Of a stretch of DNA of 64,000 nucleotides, positions 16,330 through 25,380 are shown in pieces. The position numbers and the translations under genes were made by a program. A model generated the notes under the pieces. That model saw only the letters and a program-made list of their open reading frames with translations, made no database searches and was not told the origin of the DNA. This DNA comes from Lacustribacter sp964460315 (GTDB lineage: Bacteria > Pseudomonadota > Gammaproteobacteria > Burkholderiales > Burkholderiaceae_A), in contig CAYWPQ010000001.1 of NCBI GenBank assembly GCA_964460315.1, forward strand, positions 62,001-126,000. The letters run 5' to 3'. The number at the start of each line of letters is the position of its first letter. The first letter of the stretch is position 1.

Positions 16330-18499
16330 GGATTCACCCCCGTCGTGGAATAAATGACCGGGGCAAACCACCAGAGCATGAGCGCCACACNNNNNNNNNN
16401 NNNNNNNNNNNNNNNNNNNNNNNNNNNNNNNNNNNNNNNNNNNNNNNNNNNNNNNNNNNNNNNNNNNNNNNNNNNNNNNNNNNNNNNNNNACCCCCGTCG
16501 TGGAATAAATGACCGGGGCAAACCACCAGAGCATGAGCGCCACACCAAGAATCATGGCGATCGCGTAATGGTAGAGATAACCGCTTTGTCCGATCCGCAT
16601 CACGGAGGCCACCGCAGCCACCAATCGGGCACTGCCATTGACGATCAGTCCATCGATCAGGCCCTGATCGGCCCTCTTCCAAAGCTGCCCACCAAGCCCA
16701 CGTGAGCCACCGGCAAACACCGTCTCATTCATGCGGTCCATGAAGTACTTCTGTTCAAGCACATGATGGACGCCAGAAAACCGGGTCTTGAACCATGCGG
16801 GAATGGAAGGCCGCACCAGATAGAACACGAAGGCTGTGACCACACCCGCCAATGCAAGCCAGAATGGCCAGGTCTGAATGGAATGCAGCCCCAAGGCCAG
16901 CCAGGACTCGAAGTGGCTCTTTAGCACCGACATGGCCGGGTGCGATGGGTCGACGACAATGACACCCTTGAAGTAGTCGCCAAAGAGCATTGGGCCAATC
17001 GCCACAGCGCCAAGCACCACCGAAGGAATCGCAAGAGCCACCAAAGGCAGCGTGACCACCGCTGGCGACTCATGCGGAGTGTGGTCGGAACCATGACCGC
17101 CATGGTCATCGTGATGATGGGAATGATCCAGGGGGGCCTGATCCCAGCGGGGCTTGCCATGAAAGACCAGAAAAAACATGCGGAAGGAATAAAAGGCGGT
17201 CACAAATACGCCGAGCAGAAGCATGCCGTACACCACCGGCGCGGCGATCAGGTTCGAGGCTCGAACGGCTTCAATGATCATGTCTTTGGAATAAAAGCCA
17301 GACAAAAACGGGGTTCCGATCAAGGCCAAAGACCCAATGAGTGAGACCACCCAGGTGATGGGCATCTTCTTCCAGAGCCCACCCATGTAGCGTATGTCTT
17401 GCTGATGGTGCATACCGATAATCACTGAGCCTGCGGCAAGGAACAGTAATGCTTTAAAAAAGGCATGGGTCATCAGGTGAAAAAACGCCACCGAATAAGC
17501 CGACGCCCCTAAGGCCACCGTCATGTAACCCAGCTGCGAGAGCGTGGAGTAAGCCACCACCCGTTTGATGTCGTTTTGAATGATTCCCAGAAAGCCCATG
17601 AAGAGCGCGGTGATGGCGCCAATGATCAATACAAATGAGAGAGCCACATCACTGAGCTCAAAAAGCGGCGACATTCTGGCCACCATGAAAATGCCTGCGG
17701 TCACCATGGTCGCCGCATGAATCAGGGCCGAAATTGGCGTGGGGCCCTCCATGGAGTCCGGCAGCCAGACATGCAAGGGAAACTGGGCTGACTTGCCCAT
17801 GGCCCCAATGAAGAGGCAGATGCATGCCACCGCAAGAAGTGGCCATTCCACCCCGGGAATAAGGGAGATGGTTTTGGTTTGAAGCGTGGGTGCCGCCTGG
17901 AAGACCTGCGCGTAATCCAGCGAGCCCGCATAAGCGAGTACCAGACCAATGCCGAGAATGAAACCAAAGTCACCCACGCGATTCACCAGAAAGGCCTTCA
18001 GATTGGCGTGAATGGCTGTGGGTTTCGTGTACCAAAAGCCAATCAGCAGATACGACACCAAACCCACCGCTTCCCAGCCAAAGAAAAGCTGCAGGAAATT
18101 ATTGCTCATCACCAACATCAACATCGAAAAGGTGAACAGCGAGATGTAGCTGAAGAAGCGCTGGTATCCAGGGTCGTCCTTCATGTAGCCAATGGTGTAG
18201 ACATGCACGGCCAGCGACACCGAGGTGACCACCACCATCATCGTGGCCGATAGGCTGTCAATCAGAAAGCCCACCTCCATGGTCAGCGAGCCAATCACCG
18301 CCCAGGTGTAGACCGAGCCATTGAAGGTGTTGCCCGCCATCACGTCTTGAAAGACGATGATCGAGGCAACCAGCGAGACCAGGACGCCAAGAATTGTCAC
18401 TCGGTGCGCATTGGCTCGTCCAATCGCCTTGCCGAACAGGCCCGCAATCATGGCGCCAATGAGGGGCGCCAGGGGAACAAGAAGATAGAGAGACTTCAT
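16326..18499 (-). CDS. nuoL: NADH-quinone oxidoreductase subunit L (interrupted by assembly gap)
   Basis: NuoL carries the distal proton channel and the long lateral helix of complex I. FGWEAVGLVSYLLIGFW, AQFPLHVWLPDSMEGPTP and KRVVAYSTLSQLGYMTVA are family landmarks. A His-rich loop (DHSHHHDDHGGHGSD) lies near residue 460. The coding sequence crosses a 100-N gap flanked by identical 55-bp copies encoding the last residues (MLWWFAPVIYSTTG). Removing 155 bp (gap plus one copy) restores a single frame of 672 residues ending VNP and a stop that overlaps nuoM, so the gene is probably intact in the organism. Confidence 0.95.
16336..16390. repeat. 55-bp repeat, left copy next to the gap
   Basis: This copy begins ACCCCCGTCG, ends GCGCCACAC, and abuts the first N. 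It is identical over 55 bp to 16491-16545. It holds the 3' end of nuoL. It most likely represents the same locus assembled on two contigs. Confidence 0.95.
16391..16490. other. Assembly gap of 100 N
   Basis: Exactly 100 unknown bases, the usual placeholder for a gap of unknown size. The flanking identical 55-mers indicate that the contigs overlap and that no sequence is missing. Confidence 0.99.
16491..16545. repeat. 55-bp repeat, right copy next to the gap
   Basis: Identical to 16336-16390. Here it continues without interruption into the body of nuoL. A length of 55 would match a k-mer size used by common short-read assemblers, which leave k-length overlaps at contig ends. Confidence 0.95.
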
Positions 18500-18504
18500 A
18501 CGAC

Positions 18505-18810
18505 TTAGCCTTTAAGCTGGTCGAGTTCTTCAACTTCAACCGTATTGAGATTACGAAAGAGCACGACCAAAATGGCCAGACCAATGGCCGACTCAGCAGC
18601 CGCCACCGTCAGGATGAAGAAGACAAAGATCTGCCCTGCCGTATCGCCTAAAAAGTGAGAGAACGCGATGAAGTTCATGTTGACGGCCAAGAGCATGAGT
18701 TCAATCGCCATGAGCAACACGATCAGGTTCTTCCTGTTCATGAAGATGCCGATCACACTGAGGGTGAACAGGATGGCACCCAGCGTGAGAAAGTGTGCAA
18801 GCGTCAGCAT
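18505..18810 (-). CDS. nuoK: NADH-quinone oxidoreductase subunit K
   Basis: This 101-residue, three-helix complex I membrane subunit matches the family length. The conserved Glu residues of the proton path lie in LMAIELMLLAVNMNFIAF and VAAAESAIGLAILV. It starts 1 bp inside the nuoJ stop and ends 5 bp before nuoL. Confidence 0.97.
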   Translation of the reverse strand: MLTLAHFLTLGAILFTLSVIGIFMNRKNLIVLLMAIELMLLAVNMNFIAFSHFLGDTAGQIFVFFILTVAAAESAIGLAILVVLFRNLNTVEVEELDQLKG

Positions 18811-19475
18811 CAGGCACCCTCTTTCGAAGAAGGTTGATCCACCGCAGCGTTCGGGTCTTGGCTAGCCAACGTATCCGTCGGCTTGGTTGCGGGAATGGAC
18901 ACCAACCGGAGACGATCTTTCGCCCGCACACGCACCTGATCGGCAGGATTCTGACCCTTGGTGTCTTTACGGCGACGAAGCGTCAGGGCGATGGCCGCCA
19001 CAATGGCCACCAGCAAGATCACCGCGGCAATCTCAAAGGCATAGACATACTGCGTGTAGATCAGCTGACCCAACGCCCGCGTGTTGTCGTAACCCTCTGG
19101 CAAGGGCGCGACCGACGACTGCTGCACATTGAAGCTGCGAATCAGTACCACCGCCATTTCAAAAATGATCAGCCCGCCCACCGGAAGCGCCACGCGAAGA
19201 TTCGCCCAGAAGCCTTGACGCATCTTCTCGATGTCCAGATCCACCATCATCACCACAAACAAAAACAAGACCATCACCGCCCCGACATAGACCAGCACCA
19301 GGGTAATGGCCAGAAATTCTGCATAGAGCAAAAGCCAGATGGCTGCCGCACTGAAAAAGCTCAAGACAAGGTAGAGCGCCGCGTGAACTGGGTTCTTCGC
19401 CGTGATCACACGCAGTGCGGCGAAGACAAGGATCGCTGCAAAAACGTAGAAAAAAGAAAGGTTGACATCAAACAT
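18810..19475 (-). CDS. nuoJ: NADH-quinone oxidoreductase subunit J
   Basis: This 221-residue, five-helix membrane subunit of complex I has the conserved VYVGAVMVLFLFVVMMVD segment (about residues 60-77) containing the pi-bulge helix region. The C-terminus carries a hydrophilic tail of about 50 residues, rich in Lys, Asp and Ala. It overlaps nuoK by 1 bp and lies 36 bp after nuoI. Confidence 0.96.
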   Translation of the reverse strand: MFDVNLSFFYVFAAILVFAALRVITAKNPVHAALYLVLSFFSAAAIWLLLYAEFLAITLVLVYVGAVMVLFLFVVMMVDLDIEKMRQGFWANLRVALPVGGLIIFEMAVVLIRSFNVQQSSVAPLPEGYDNTRALGQLIYTQYVYAFEIAAVILLVAIVAAIALTLRRRKDTKGQNPADQVRVRAKDRLRLVSIPATKPTDTLASQDPNAAVDQPSSKEGA

Positions 19476-19511
19476 GGAAGCGAGGCCTAAATGGGACGGA
19501 GCATCCTGGGT

Positions 19512-20000
19512 TCATCGGTACTTTGCATCGGCTTCTCGGGCCGCCGCAATCTCTTGTTCGTAACGGTCGCCCACCGCAAGAAGCATCTCTTTGGTGAAGT
19601 AGAGATCGCCACGCTTCTCGCCGTGGTATTCGTGAATATGGGTTTCGACGATGGAGTCCACTGGGCAGCTCTCCTCACAAAAGCCGCAGAAAATACACTT
19701 GGTGAGATCAATGTCGTAACGGGTGGTGCGCCGACTTCCGTCGGCGCGCACATCCGACTCAATCGTGATGGCCTGGGCGGGGCATACGGCCTCGCAGAGC
19801 TTGCAAGCGATGCAACGCTCTTCACCGTTGGGGTAGCGTCGCAGCGCATGCAGGCCGCGAAAACGCGGCGACATGGGTGTCTTCTCTTCCGGGTACTGGA
19901 TGGTGATCTTTCGCTTAAACAGGTAACGCCCCGTCAGGGCCATGCCCCGGAGCATCTCCAGCAGCATGAACGAACGCAGGAAGGTGAGAAAGTTATTCAT
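19512..20000 (-). CDS. nuoI: NADH-quinone oxidoreductase subunit I (2x 4Fe-4S)
   Basis: This 162-residue peripheral-arm subunit carries clusters N6a and N6b. Two ferredoxin motifs are clear: CIACKLCEAVCP (about residue 64) and CIFCGFCEESCP (about residue 103). The start at 20000 (MNNFLTFLRS) is the normal NuoI N-terminus; an upstream in-frame ATG at 20051 would extend into the end of nuoH and is rejected. Follows nuoH by 13 bp. Confidence 0.97.
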   Translation of the reverse strand: MNNFLTFLRSFMLLEMLRGMALTGRYLFKRKITIQYPEEKTPMSPRFRGLHALRRYPNGEERCIACKLCEAVCPAQAITIESDVRADGSRRTTRYDIDLTKCIFCGFCEESCPVDSIVETHIHEYHGEKRGDLYFTKEMLLAVGDRYEQEIAAAREADAKYR

Positions 20001-20013
20001 GATGGGGCTCCGC

Positions 20014-21081
20014 TCACCAGATGGACCAAGGGGTTTGCATCCAGGCGCCAATCACCACCAGCCAGACCAGGGTCACCGGGATGAAGATCTTCCAGCCCAG
20101 ACGCATGATCTGGTCGTAGCGGTAACGTGGAAATGAGGCACGCATCCAGATGAAGGTGCTCACCACGAGAAAGGTTTTTAAACCAAGCCAGATCCAGCCG
20201 GGGATGAAGTCTAGACCGGCCACCGGTGCGTCCCAGCCGCCCAAAAACATGATGGCGGCCAGCGCTGAGAGAAGGATCATGTTGGCGTATTCGGCCAGGA
20301 AGAAGACGGCGAAGGCCATCCCGGAATACTCCACCATGTGCCCGGCCACGATCTCGGATTCACCTTCGACCACATCAAACGGATGACGATTGGTCTCGGC
20401 CACACTCGAGATGAAGTACACGACAAACACGGGAAGCAACGGCAGCCAATTCCAGGACAGAAAGTTCAGACCAAGTTCATTGGCAAAAAAACCTTCTTGT
20501 TGTCCCACCACGATCGCCGTAAGGTTCAGGCTTCCCGAAACCATCAACACTGAAACGAGCGCAAAGCCAATCGCCAACTCATACGACACCATCTGAGCCG
20601 AGGCGCGCATGGCCGCAAGGAATGCGTATTTTGAATTCGAGGCCCATCCGGCAAGGATGACGCCATAGACCTCCATGGAGGTGATCGCCAAAAGCAGCAA
20701 AAGCCCGGCATTGATATTGGCAAGAACCACATCGGGACCCAAGGGCATCACCGCCCAGGCGGCCATCGCCGGCATGATGGTCATGATCGGACCCAAAATG
20801 TAGAGCCCCTTGCTCGCCTGTGAGGGCATGATGATTTCTTTGGTCATCAGCTTGAGGGCGTCGGCAATCGGCTGCAGCAGTCCCAGCGGCCCGACCCGAT
20901 TCGGGCCAAGTCGAATGTGCATCCAACCAATGAGCTTTCGTTCCCAGAGCGTGAGATAAGCCACGCAGCCAAGAATGGGCAGAACCACCGCAACAATTTT
21001 GATCAGAATCCAGACCACCGGCCACGCCTCGCCCAAGGCCGAGGCCCCAAGAATGTTGATGCTCTCGATGAGGTCTTGCAT
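20014..21081 (-). CDS. nuoH: NADH-quinone oxidoreductase subunit H
   Basis: This 355-residue membrane subunit lies at the junction with the quinone site. RLGPNRVGPLGLLQPIADALKL and FFISSVAETNRHPFDVVEGESE-type segments (seen here as SSVAETNRHPFDVVEGESE) are the ND1 signatures. The start at 21081 (MQDLIESINI) begins 1 bp after the nuoG stop; an in-frame codon at 21108 would overlap nuoG. Confidence 0.97.
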   Translation of the reverse strand: MQDLIESINILGASALGEAWPVVWILIKIVAVVLPILGCVAYLTLWERKLIGWMHIRLGPNRVGPLGLLQPIADALKLMTKEIIMPSQASKGLYILGPIMTIMPAMAAWAVMPLGPDVVLANINAGLLLLLAITSMEVYGVILAGWASNSKYAFLAAMRASAQMVSYELAIGFALVSVLMVSGSLNLTAIVVGQQEGFFANELGLNFLSWNWLPLLPVFVVYFISSVAETNRHPFDVVEGESEIVAGHMVEYSGMAFAVFFLAEYANMILLSALAAIMFLGGWDAPVAGLDFIPGWIWLGLKTFLVVSTFIWMRASFPRYRYDQIMRLGWKIFIPVTLVWLVVIGAWMQTPWSIW

Positions 21082-21082
21082 C

Positions 21083-23458
21083 TTAGGCAGCCTCCACCGT
21101 GACCGCACCGATCATAGCGCCGAGCTTGGCCGTTTTGGCATGGGCTGTTGCGACGCGAACCACGCCACGCCCAACCGTCGGGTCGGCCATCACTTCAAGT
21201 ACGGTCTGGGCGCGATCAGCCTGTGTGAGCTTCACGGTTGACCCCTGCGCAAGACCAAGCTCAAGCAAGTCCGCGGGATGCATGCGAGCCTTCGGGACGG
21301 CACTCGCTGACGTGGCCTGAAGAGATTCCGCATGACGCGCCAGTGAGTCGCTCCGATAGATGGGAACGTCGGCAATTCGAATTAGGCTCCCCGGGGCCGA
21401 GGCAGCAAGCACCGACGACGCCGCAGAGGTTTCGAGACTTGGCTGAACCTTGGCGGAGAGACCACCAAGGCAGCTTCCAGAGGGAATATCGCCAATCACC
21501 TGGCGTCGGACATCTTCTGAAGATTCCTGATCAAATCCTTCGGCACCGACAAGATTGCCCAACACACGGAGAACCTTCCAGCCAGGCCTTGCCTCGCCCC
21601 TTGGACGAACGACGGCCTGGGTGGTCTGCACCCGTCCCTCGCAGCTGATGTAAGTGCCCGAGGTTTCCGTGAATGGCGCGATGGGAAGCACCAAGGTTGC
21701 AACATCCATGATGCCGTCTTTGAACGCGGTAAGACCAATCACTGACTTCGCCGCCTTCAGAGATTGATGCGCCTGATGGGGGTTGCCGCAGTCCATCACC
21801 GGGTCAATGCCCACCAAGAGAAAGGTGTCGGCTTGACGATCGAACATCGCTGCTGCGTCCAGACCATCGGAGGTTGGACGTGCCTTGGCGAAATAGCCAC
21901 CGACTCCATTTCCGCCCTCGACGGTGAATCCAATTCTTGCCCCAAGAGTCTCGGCAAGATTCTGCGCAGCAAGCCAGATGGAGGCAGCGTCAGGATGCGA
22001 TAAGACGCTATTACCCAAGAACACGGCCGATTGGGTCTCTGGCTCGGTTGCGCCCAGCATCATGCTGGCTATGGACTGGGCCTCGACCGAGGGCTTGACG
22101 TGGCTGTGCGTGGTCGGCCGGGTCAACCCCTTGGCGTCACAGACTGCAGCGGTGATCTGATCAAGGAGTGGAGCCCATTGGGCAGGTGAAGCCACCCACT
22201 GGTGGGCGGTGGGCATGAGAAGATCTTGGGCGACGGCGTGCAAAGTAGCCACAGACGCCCCGTGGCGCACGGCCTGACGAAGACGTTGAGCCAACAACGG
22301 ATGGTCTTGACGAAGGAAGGACCCGACGACAAGAGCGCGCTCAAGCTGACTGACCTCCGCAAGCGGCATTCCCAGCGACGGCGTACCCACAAAGCTGTGA
22401 TCAAACCCCGCCTGACCCAGGCGAGGACGAAAATCGACGGAATCACTCTTGAGCGCACGGGTGAGCGATGCAGCAAGCGCCATTTCTTCGAGGGTGCTGT
22501 TCGATGACAGCAACGTTCTTAAACGATTGGGGCCACGGTCGGCCGCCGCCTTCATGGCTGTGGCCGCTCGGTTGAGCGCATCTTCCCAGCTGATCTCCTG
22601 CCACTGACCATCGACATCTTTCGCCATCGGCTTGGTCAGACGTGATTCCGTGTTCAAGGCTTCGTAGCTGAAGCGATCGCGATCCGAGATCCAGCATTCA
22701 TTCACCGCTTCGTTCTCGAGGGGCACGACACGTTTGACTTCGTTGCCCTTGGACTGCACGACGATATTGCTGCCGATGCTGTCGTGCGGACTGACTGAGC
22801 GCTTGCGCGAGAGTTCCCAGGTACGTGCCGAATAACGGAAGGGCTTGCTGGTCAATGCCCCCACAGGGCAGATGTCGATCATATTCCCTGACAGTTCGCT
22901 CTCGACGGCGTTACCCACGAACGACATGATCTCGGAATGTTCGCCACGCCCCGCCATGCCCAGCTCCATAACACCGGCGATCTCCTGACCAAAGCGCACA
23001 CAACGAGTGCAGTGGATGCAACGGCTCATCTCCTCTGCGGAGATCAGCGGGCCCATCGACTTGTGAAAAACCACACGCTTTTCTTCGGTGTAACGCGACG
23101 CTGACGGGCCATAGCCCACCGCAAGATCTTGAAGCTGGCATTCGCCGCCCTGGTCACAGATGGGACAGTCAAGGGGGTGATTGATGAGCAGAAACTCCAT
23201 CACACTCTTTTGCGCCTGCTTGGCCTTGGGTGACGAGGTGAAGACCTTCATTCCGGCGGTGACCGGCGTGGCACAAGCCGGCAATGGCTTCGGCGCTTTT
23301 TCAACCTCCACCAGGCACATTCTGCAGTTGGCCGCGATCGAGAGTTTCTTGTGATAACAGAAATGAGGAACATAAAGGCCGAGCTTGGTCGCAGCGTCCA
23401 TGACCATGCTGCCCTCAGCAACTTCCACCTTTTTGCCATCAATCTCTAGTTCAACCAT
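21083..23458 (-). CDS. nuoG: NADH-quinone oxidoreductase subunit G
   Basis: This 791-residue iron-sulfur subunit of complex I has an N-terminal 2Fe-2S ferredoxin domain with CYHKKLSIAANCRMC (residues about 34-48), a His-Cys motif region HPLDCPICDQGGECQLQD, and a 4Fe-4S pair CIHCTRCVRFGQEI. The remaining about 550 residues form the molybdopterin-oxidoreductase-like domain, which lacks an active cofactor in complex I. Length is typical of betaproteobacteria. It sits 33 bp after nuoF. Confidence 0.96.
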   Translation of the reverse strand: MVELEIDGKKVEVAEGSMVMDAATKLGLYVPHFCYHKKLSIAANCRMCLVEVEKAPKPLPACATPVTAGMKVFTSSPKAKQAQKSVMEFLLINHPLDCPICDQGGECQLQDLAVGYGPSASRYTEEKRVVFHKSMGPLISAEEMSRCIHCTRCVRFGQEIAGVMELGMAGRGEHSEIMSFVGNAVESELSGNMIDICPVGALTSKPFRYSARTWELSRKRSVSPHDSIGSNIVVQSKGNEVKRVVPLENEAVNECWISDRDRFSYEALNTESRLTKPMAKDVDGQWQEISWEDALNRAATAMKAAADRGPNRLRTLLSSNSTLEEMALAASLTRALKSDSVDFRPRLGQAGFDHSFVGTPSLGMPLAEVSQLERALVVGSFLRQDHPLLAQRLRQAVRHGASVATLHAVAQDLLMPTAHQWVASPAQWAPLLDQITAAVCDAKGLTRPTTHSHVKPSVEAQSIASMMLGATEPETQSAVFLGNSVLSHPDAASIWLAAQNLAETLGARIGFTVEGGNGVGGYFAKARPTSDGLDAAAMFDRQADTFLLVGIDPVMDCGNPHQAHQSLKAAKSVIGLTAFKDGIMDVATLVLPIAPFTETSGTYISCEGRVQTTQAVVRPRGEARPGWKVLRVLGNLVGAEGFDQESSEDVRRQVIGDIPSGSCLGGLSAKVQPSLETSAASSVLAASAPGSLIRIADVPIYRSDSLARHAESLQATSASAVPKARMHPADLLELGLAQGSTVKLTQADRAQTVLEVMADPTVGRGVVRVATAHAKTAKLGAMIGAVTVEAA

Positions 23459-23491
23459 GTCCAGGGTCTCTCGAATTCACAATGCCAATGC

Positions 23492-24814
23492 TTAGAGGTA
23501 ATCAGGCACAAGACAACGCTTGTGTTCAATGTGATGCGCAAATTCATCTCGGTAGTGTTTCAGGAAGGCACGAACGGGCATGGCGGCCGCATCACCCAGG
23601 GCGCAGATGGTGCGGCCTTGAATGTTGGATGCGACCTCATCGAGACGGTCGAGATCGTCCATCGTTCCCTGCCCTGCCTCAATGCGCTGAACCATACGCC
23701 ACAGCCAGCCGGTGCCCTCGCGACAGGGTGTGCACTGTCCGCAGGATTCTTCGTAATAAAAATACGACAAGCGAAGCAAACACCGAACCATGCAGCGGGT
23801 CTCATCCATCACAATCACGGCGCCAGAGCCGAGCATCGAGCCCGCCTTCGCAATCGAGTCGTAATCCATGTCGGTGGCCATCATGATGTCAGCAGGCAAT
23901 ACCGGCATCGATGAGCCGCCAGGGATAACCGCCTTCAAACGCCGTCCATCACGCATGCCACCAGCAAGTTCCAAGAGCTTGGCAAAGGGCGTTCCCAACG
24001 GAATCTCGTAGTTGCCGGGGCGCTCGACGTCACCCGAAACCGAAAAGATTTTGGTGCCGCCGTTGTTGGGCTTACCCACCGCAAGGTACTGTTCGCCGCT
24101 GTTGCGAATGATCCATGGCACCGCAGCGAAAGTTTCGGTGTTGTTGATCGTGGTGGGTTTCCCGTAAAGGCCGTAACTTGCGGGAAATGGTGGCTTGAAT
24201 CGAGGCTGCCCTTTCTTGCCTTCAAGCGATTCCAAGAGCGCGGTTTCCTCGCCGCAGATATAGGCGCCATAGCCGTGGTGGGCATGCAGCTGAAAGGAAA
24301 ACTTGGAACCGAGGATATTGTCGCCAAGCAAGCCCGCCGCTCTGGCTTCCTCGAGGGCTTCTTCAAAGCGCTCGTAGGTTTCCCAGATCTCGCCGTGAAT
24401 GTAGTTGTAGCCCACGGAAATACCCATCGCGTAGGCCGCAATCGCCATCCCCTCAATGACACAGTGAGGGTTGTAGCGAAGAATGTCTCGATCTTTGAAG
24501 GTTCCCGGTTCACCCTCGTCCGAGTTGCAGACAAGATACTTCTGAATGGGAAGCTTCGCGGGCATGAAACTCCACTTCAACCCGGTTGGGAACCCTGCTC
24601 CGCCACGGCCACGAAGGCCCGAAGCCTTGACTTCGGCGATCACCTGTTCGGGCGTCATACCCGTGCGAAGGATTTTCTTCAAAGCTTCATAGCCGCCTCT
24701 GGATTGATAATCCTTGAGGTGCCATCCGTCTGGGGTCACGCCCGCAAGGATCTGCGGTGACATGTGACGGCCATGAAAACAGGTGTCAATGAGAGGGATC
24801 TCGGGTGCGCCCAT
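23492..24814 (-). CDS. nuoF: NADH-quinone oxidoreductase subunit F
   Basis: This 440-residue FMN- and NADH-binding subunit starts electron flow in complex I. The NADH/FMN site is seen in GLRGRGGAGFPTGLKWSF, the second FMN region in YICGEETALLESLEG, and the 4Fe-4S (N3) motif ESCGQCTPCREG near residue 355. It overlaps the nuoE stop by 1 bp. A start at residue 18 (MSPQILAG) is also possible; the annotated ATG is kept because of the overlap. Confidence 0.97.
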   Translation of the reverse strand: MGAPEIPLIDTCFHGRHMSPQILAGVTPDGWHLKDYQSRGGYEALKKILRTGMTPEQVIAEVKASGLRGRGGAGFPTGLKWSFMPAKLPIQKYLVCNSDEGEPGTFKDRDILRYNPHCVIEGMAIAAYAMGISVGYNYIHGEIWETYERFEEALEEARAAGLLGDNILGSKFSFQLHAHHGYGAYICGEETALLESLEGKKGQPRFKPPFPASYGLYGKPTTINNTETFAAVPWIIRNSGEQYLAVGKPNNGGTKIFSVSGDVERPGNYEIPLGTPFAKLLELAGGMRDGRRLKAVIPGGSSMPVLPADIMMATDMDYDSIAKAGSMLGSGAVIVMDETRCMVRCLLRLSYFYYEESCGQCTPCREGTGWLWRMVQRIEAGQGTMDDLDRLDEVASNIQGRTICALGDAAAMPVRAFLKHYRDEFAHHIEHKRCLVPDYL

Positions 24815-25380
24815 TATCGGCTGACCTCCGGCTTGGATTCGTGACAGCTTGCCTGTCGAAGTTCATCAATCAGAGCGTCGATGCGGTCATTGTCCATCCA
24901 GCTGCACATCCGGTGGTTGTTGACCGTCATGACGGGAGAATCACCACAGGCGCCCATGCATTCGCCCTCTTTCAGAGTGAAGAGTCCATCGGCGGTGGTT
25001 TCATTGAACCCAACACCCAGCTTCGCCTTGAGGTATTCCGCCGCATGGTTACCGCTGCGTAGGGCGCAAGGAAGGTTGGTGCAAACCGTGAGCTTGAATT
25101 TGCCCACCGGTCGAGTGTTGTACATGGTGTAGAAAGTGGCCACCTCGTGCACAGCAATGGCTGGCATACGAAGATAGGCCGCCACTTCCGCAATGACCTC
25201 GGGCGAGAGCCAGCCTTTCTCAGTCTGGGCAATGGCCAGAGAGGCCATCACCGCCGACTGCCGCTGGTCTGCTGGGTACTTCGCAATTTCGCGATCCATT
25301 TTTTGATAGGCCGCCGAAGACAGCAAGGGCTCCGAGGGGCGTTCCGTCAGCGAGAGCTGGGTGGGTGTTAGCGCGCTCAT
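24814..25380 (-). CDS. nuoE: NADH-quinone oxidoreductase subunit E
   Basis: This 188-residue thioredoxin-like 2Fe-2S subunit carries cluster N1a. The four ligands lie in VCTNLPCALRSG and GECMGACGDSPVM. Length is slightly above the family norm because of an extended N-terminus (MSALTPTQLSLTERP). It overlaps nuoD by 4 bp and nuoF by 1 bp. Confidence 0.96.
   Translation of the reverse strand: MSALTPTQLSLTERPSEPLLSSAAYQKMDREIAKYPADQRQSAVMASLAIAQTEKGWLSPEVIAEVAAYLRMPAIAVHEVATFYTMYNTRPVGKFKLTVCTNLPCALRSGNHAAEYLKAKLGVGFNETTADGLFTLKEGECMGACGDSPVMTVNNHRMCSWMDNDRIDALIDELRQASCHESKPEVSR

Noticed and set aside
16336..16545. Direct repeats considered as a mobile-element footprint
   Set aside because: The copies abut an N gap, are exactly 55 bp and lie in a gene that becomes whole when they are merged. 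An assembly artefact is simpler.
14800..16548. An open frame extending nuoM upstream through the N gap
   Set aside because: The extension consists of Ns and an out-of-frame copy of the nuoL end. The real nuoM start is at 16329.
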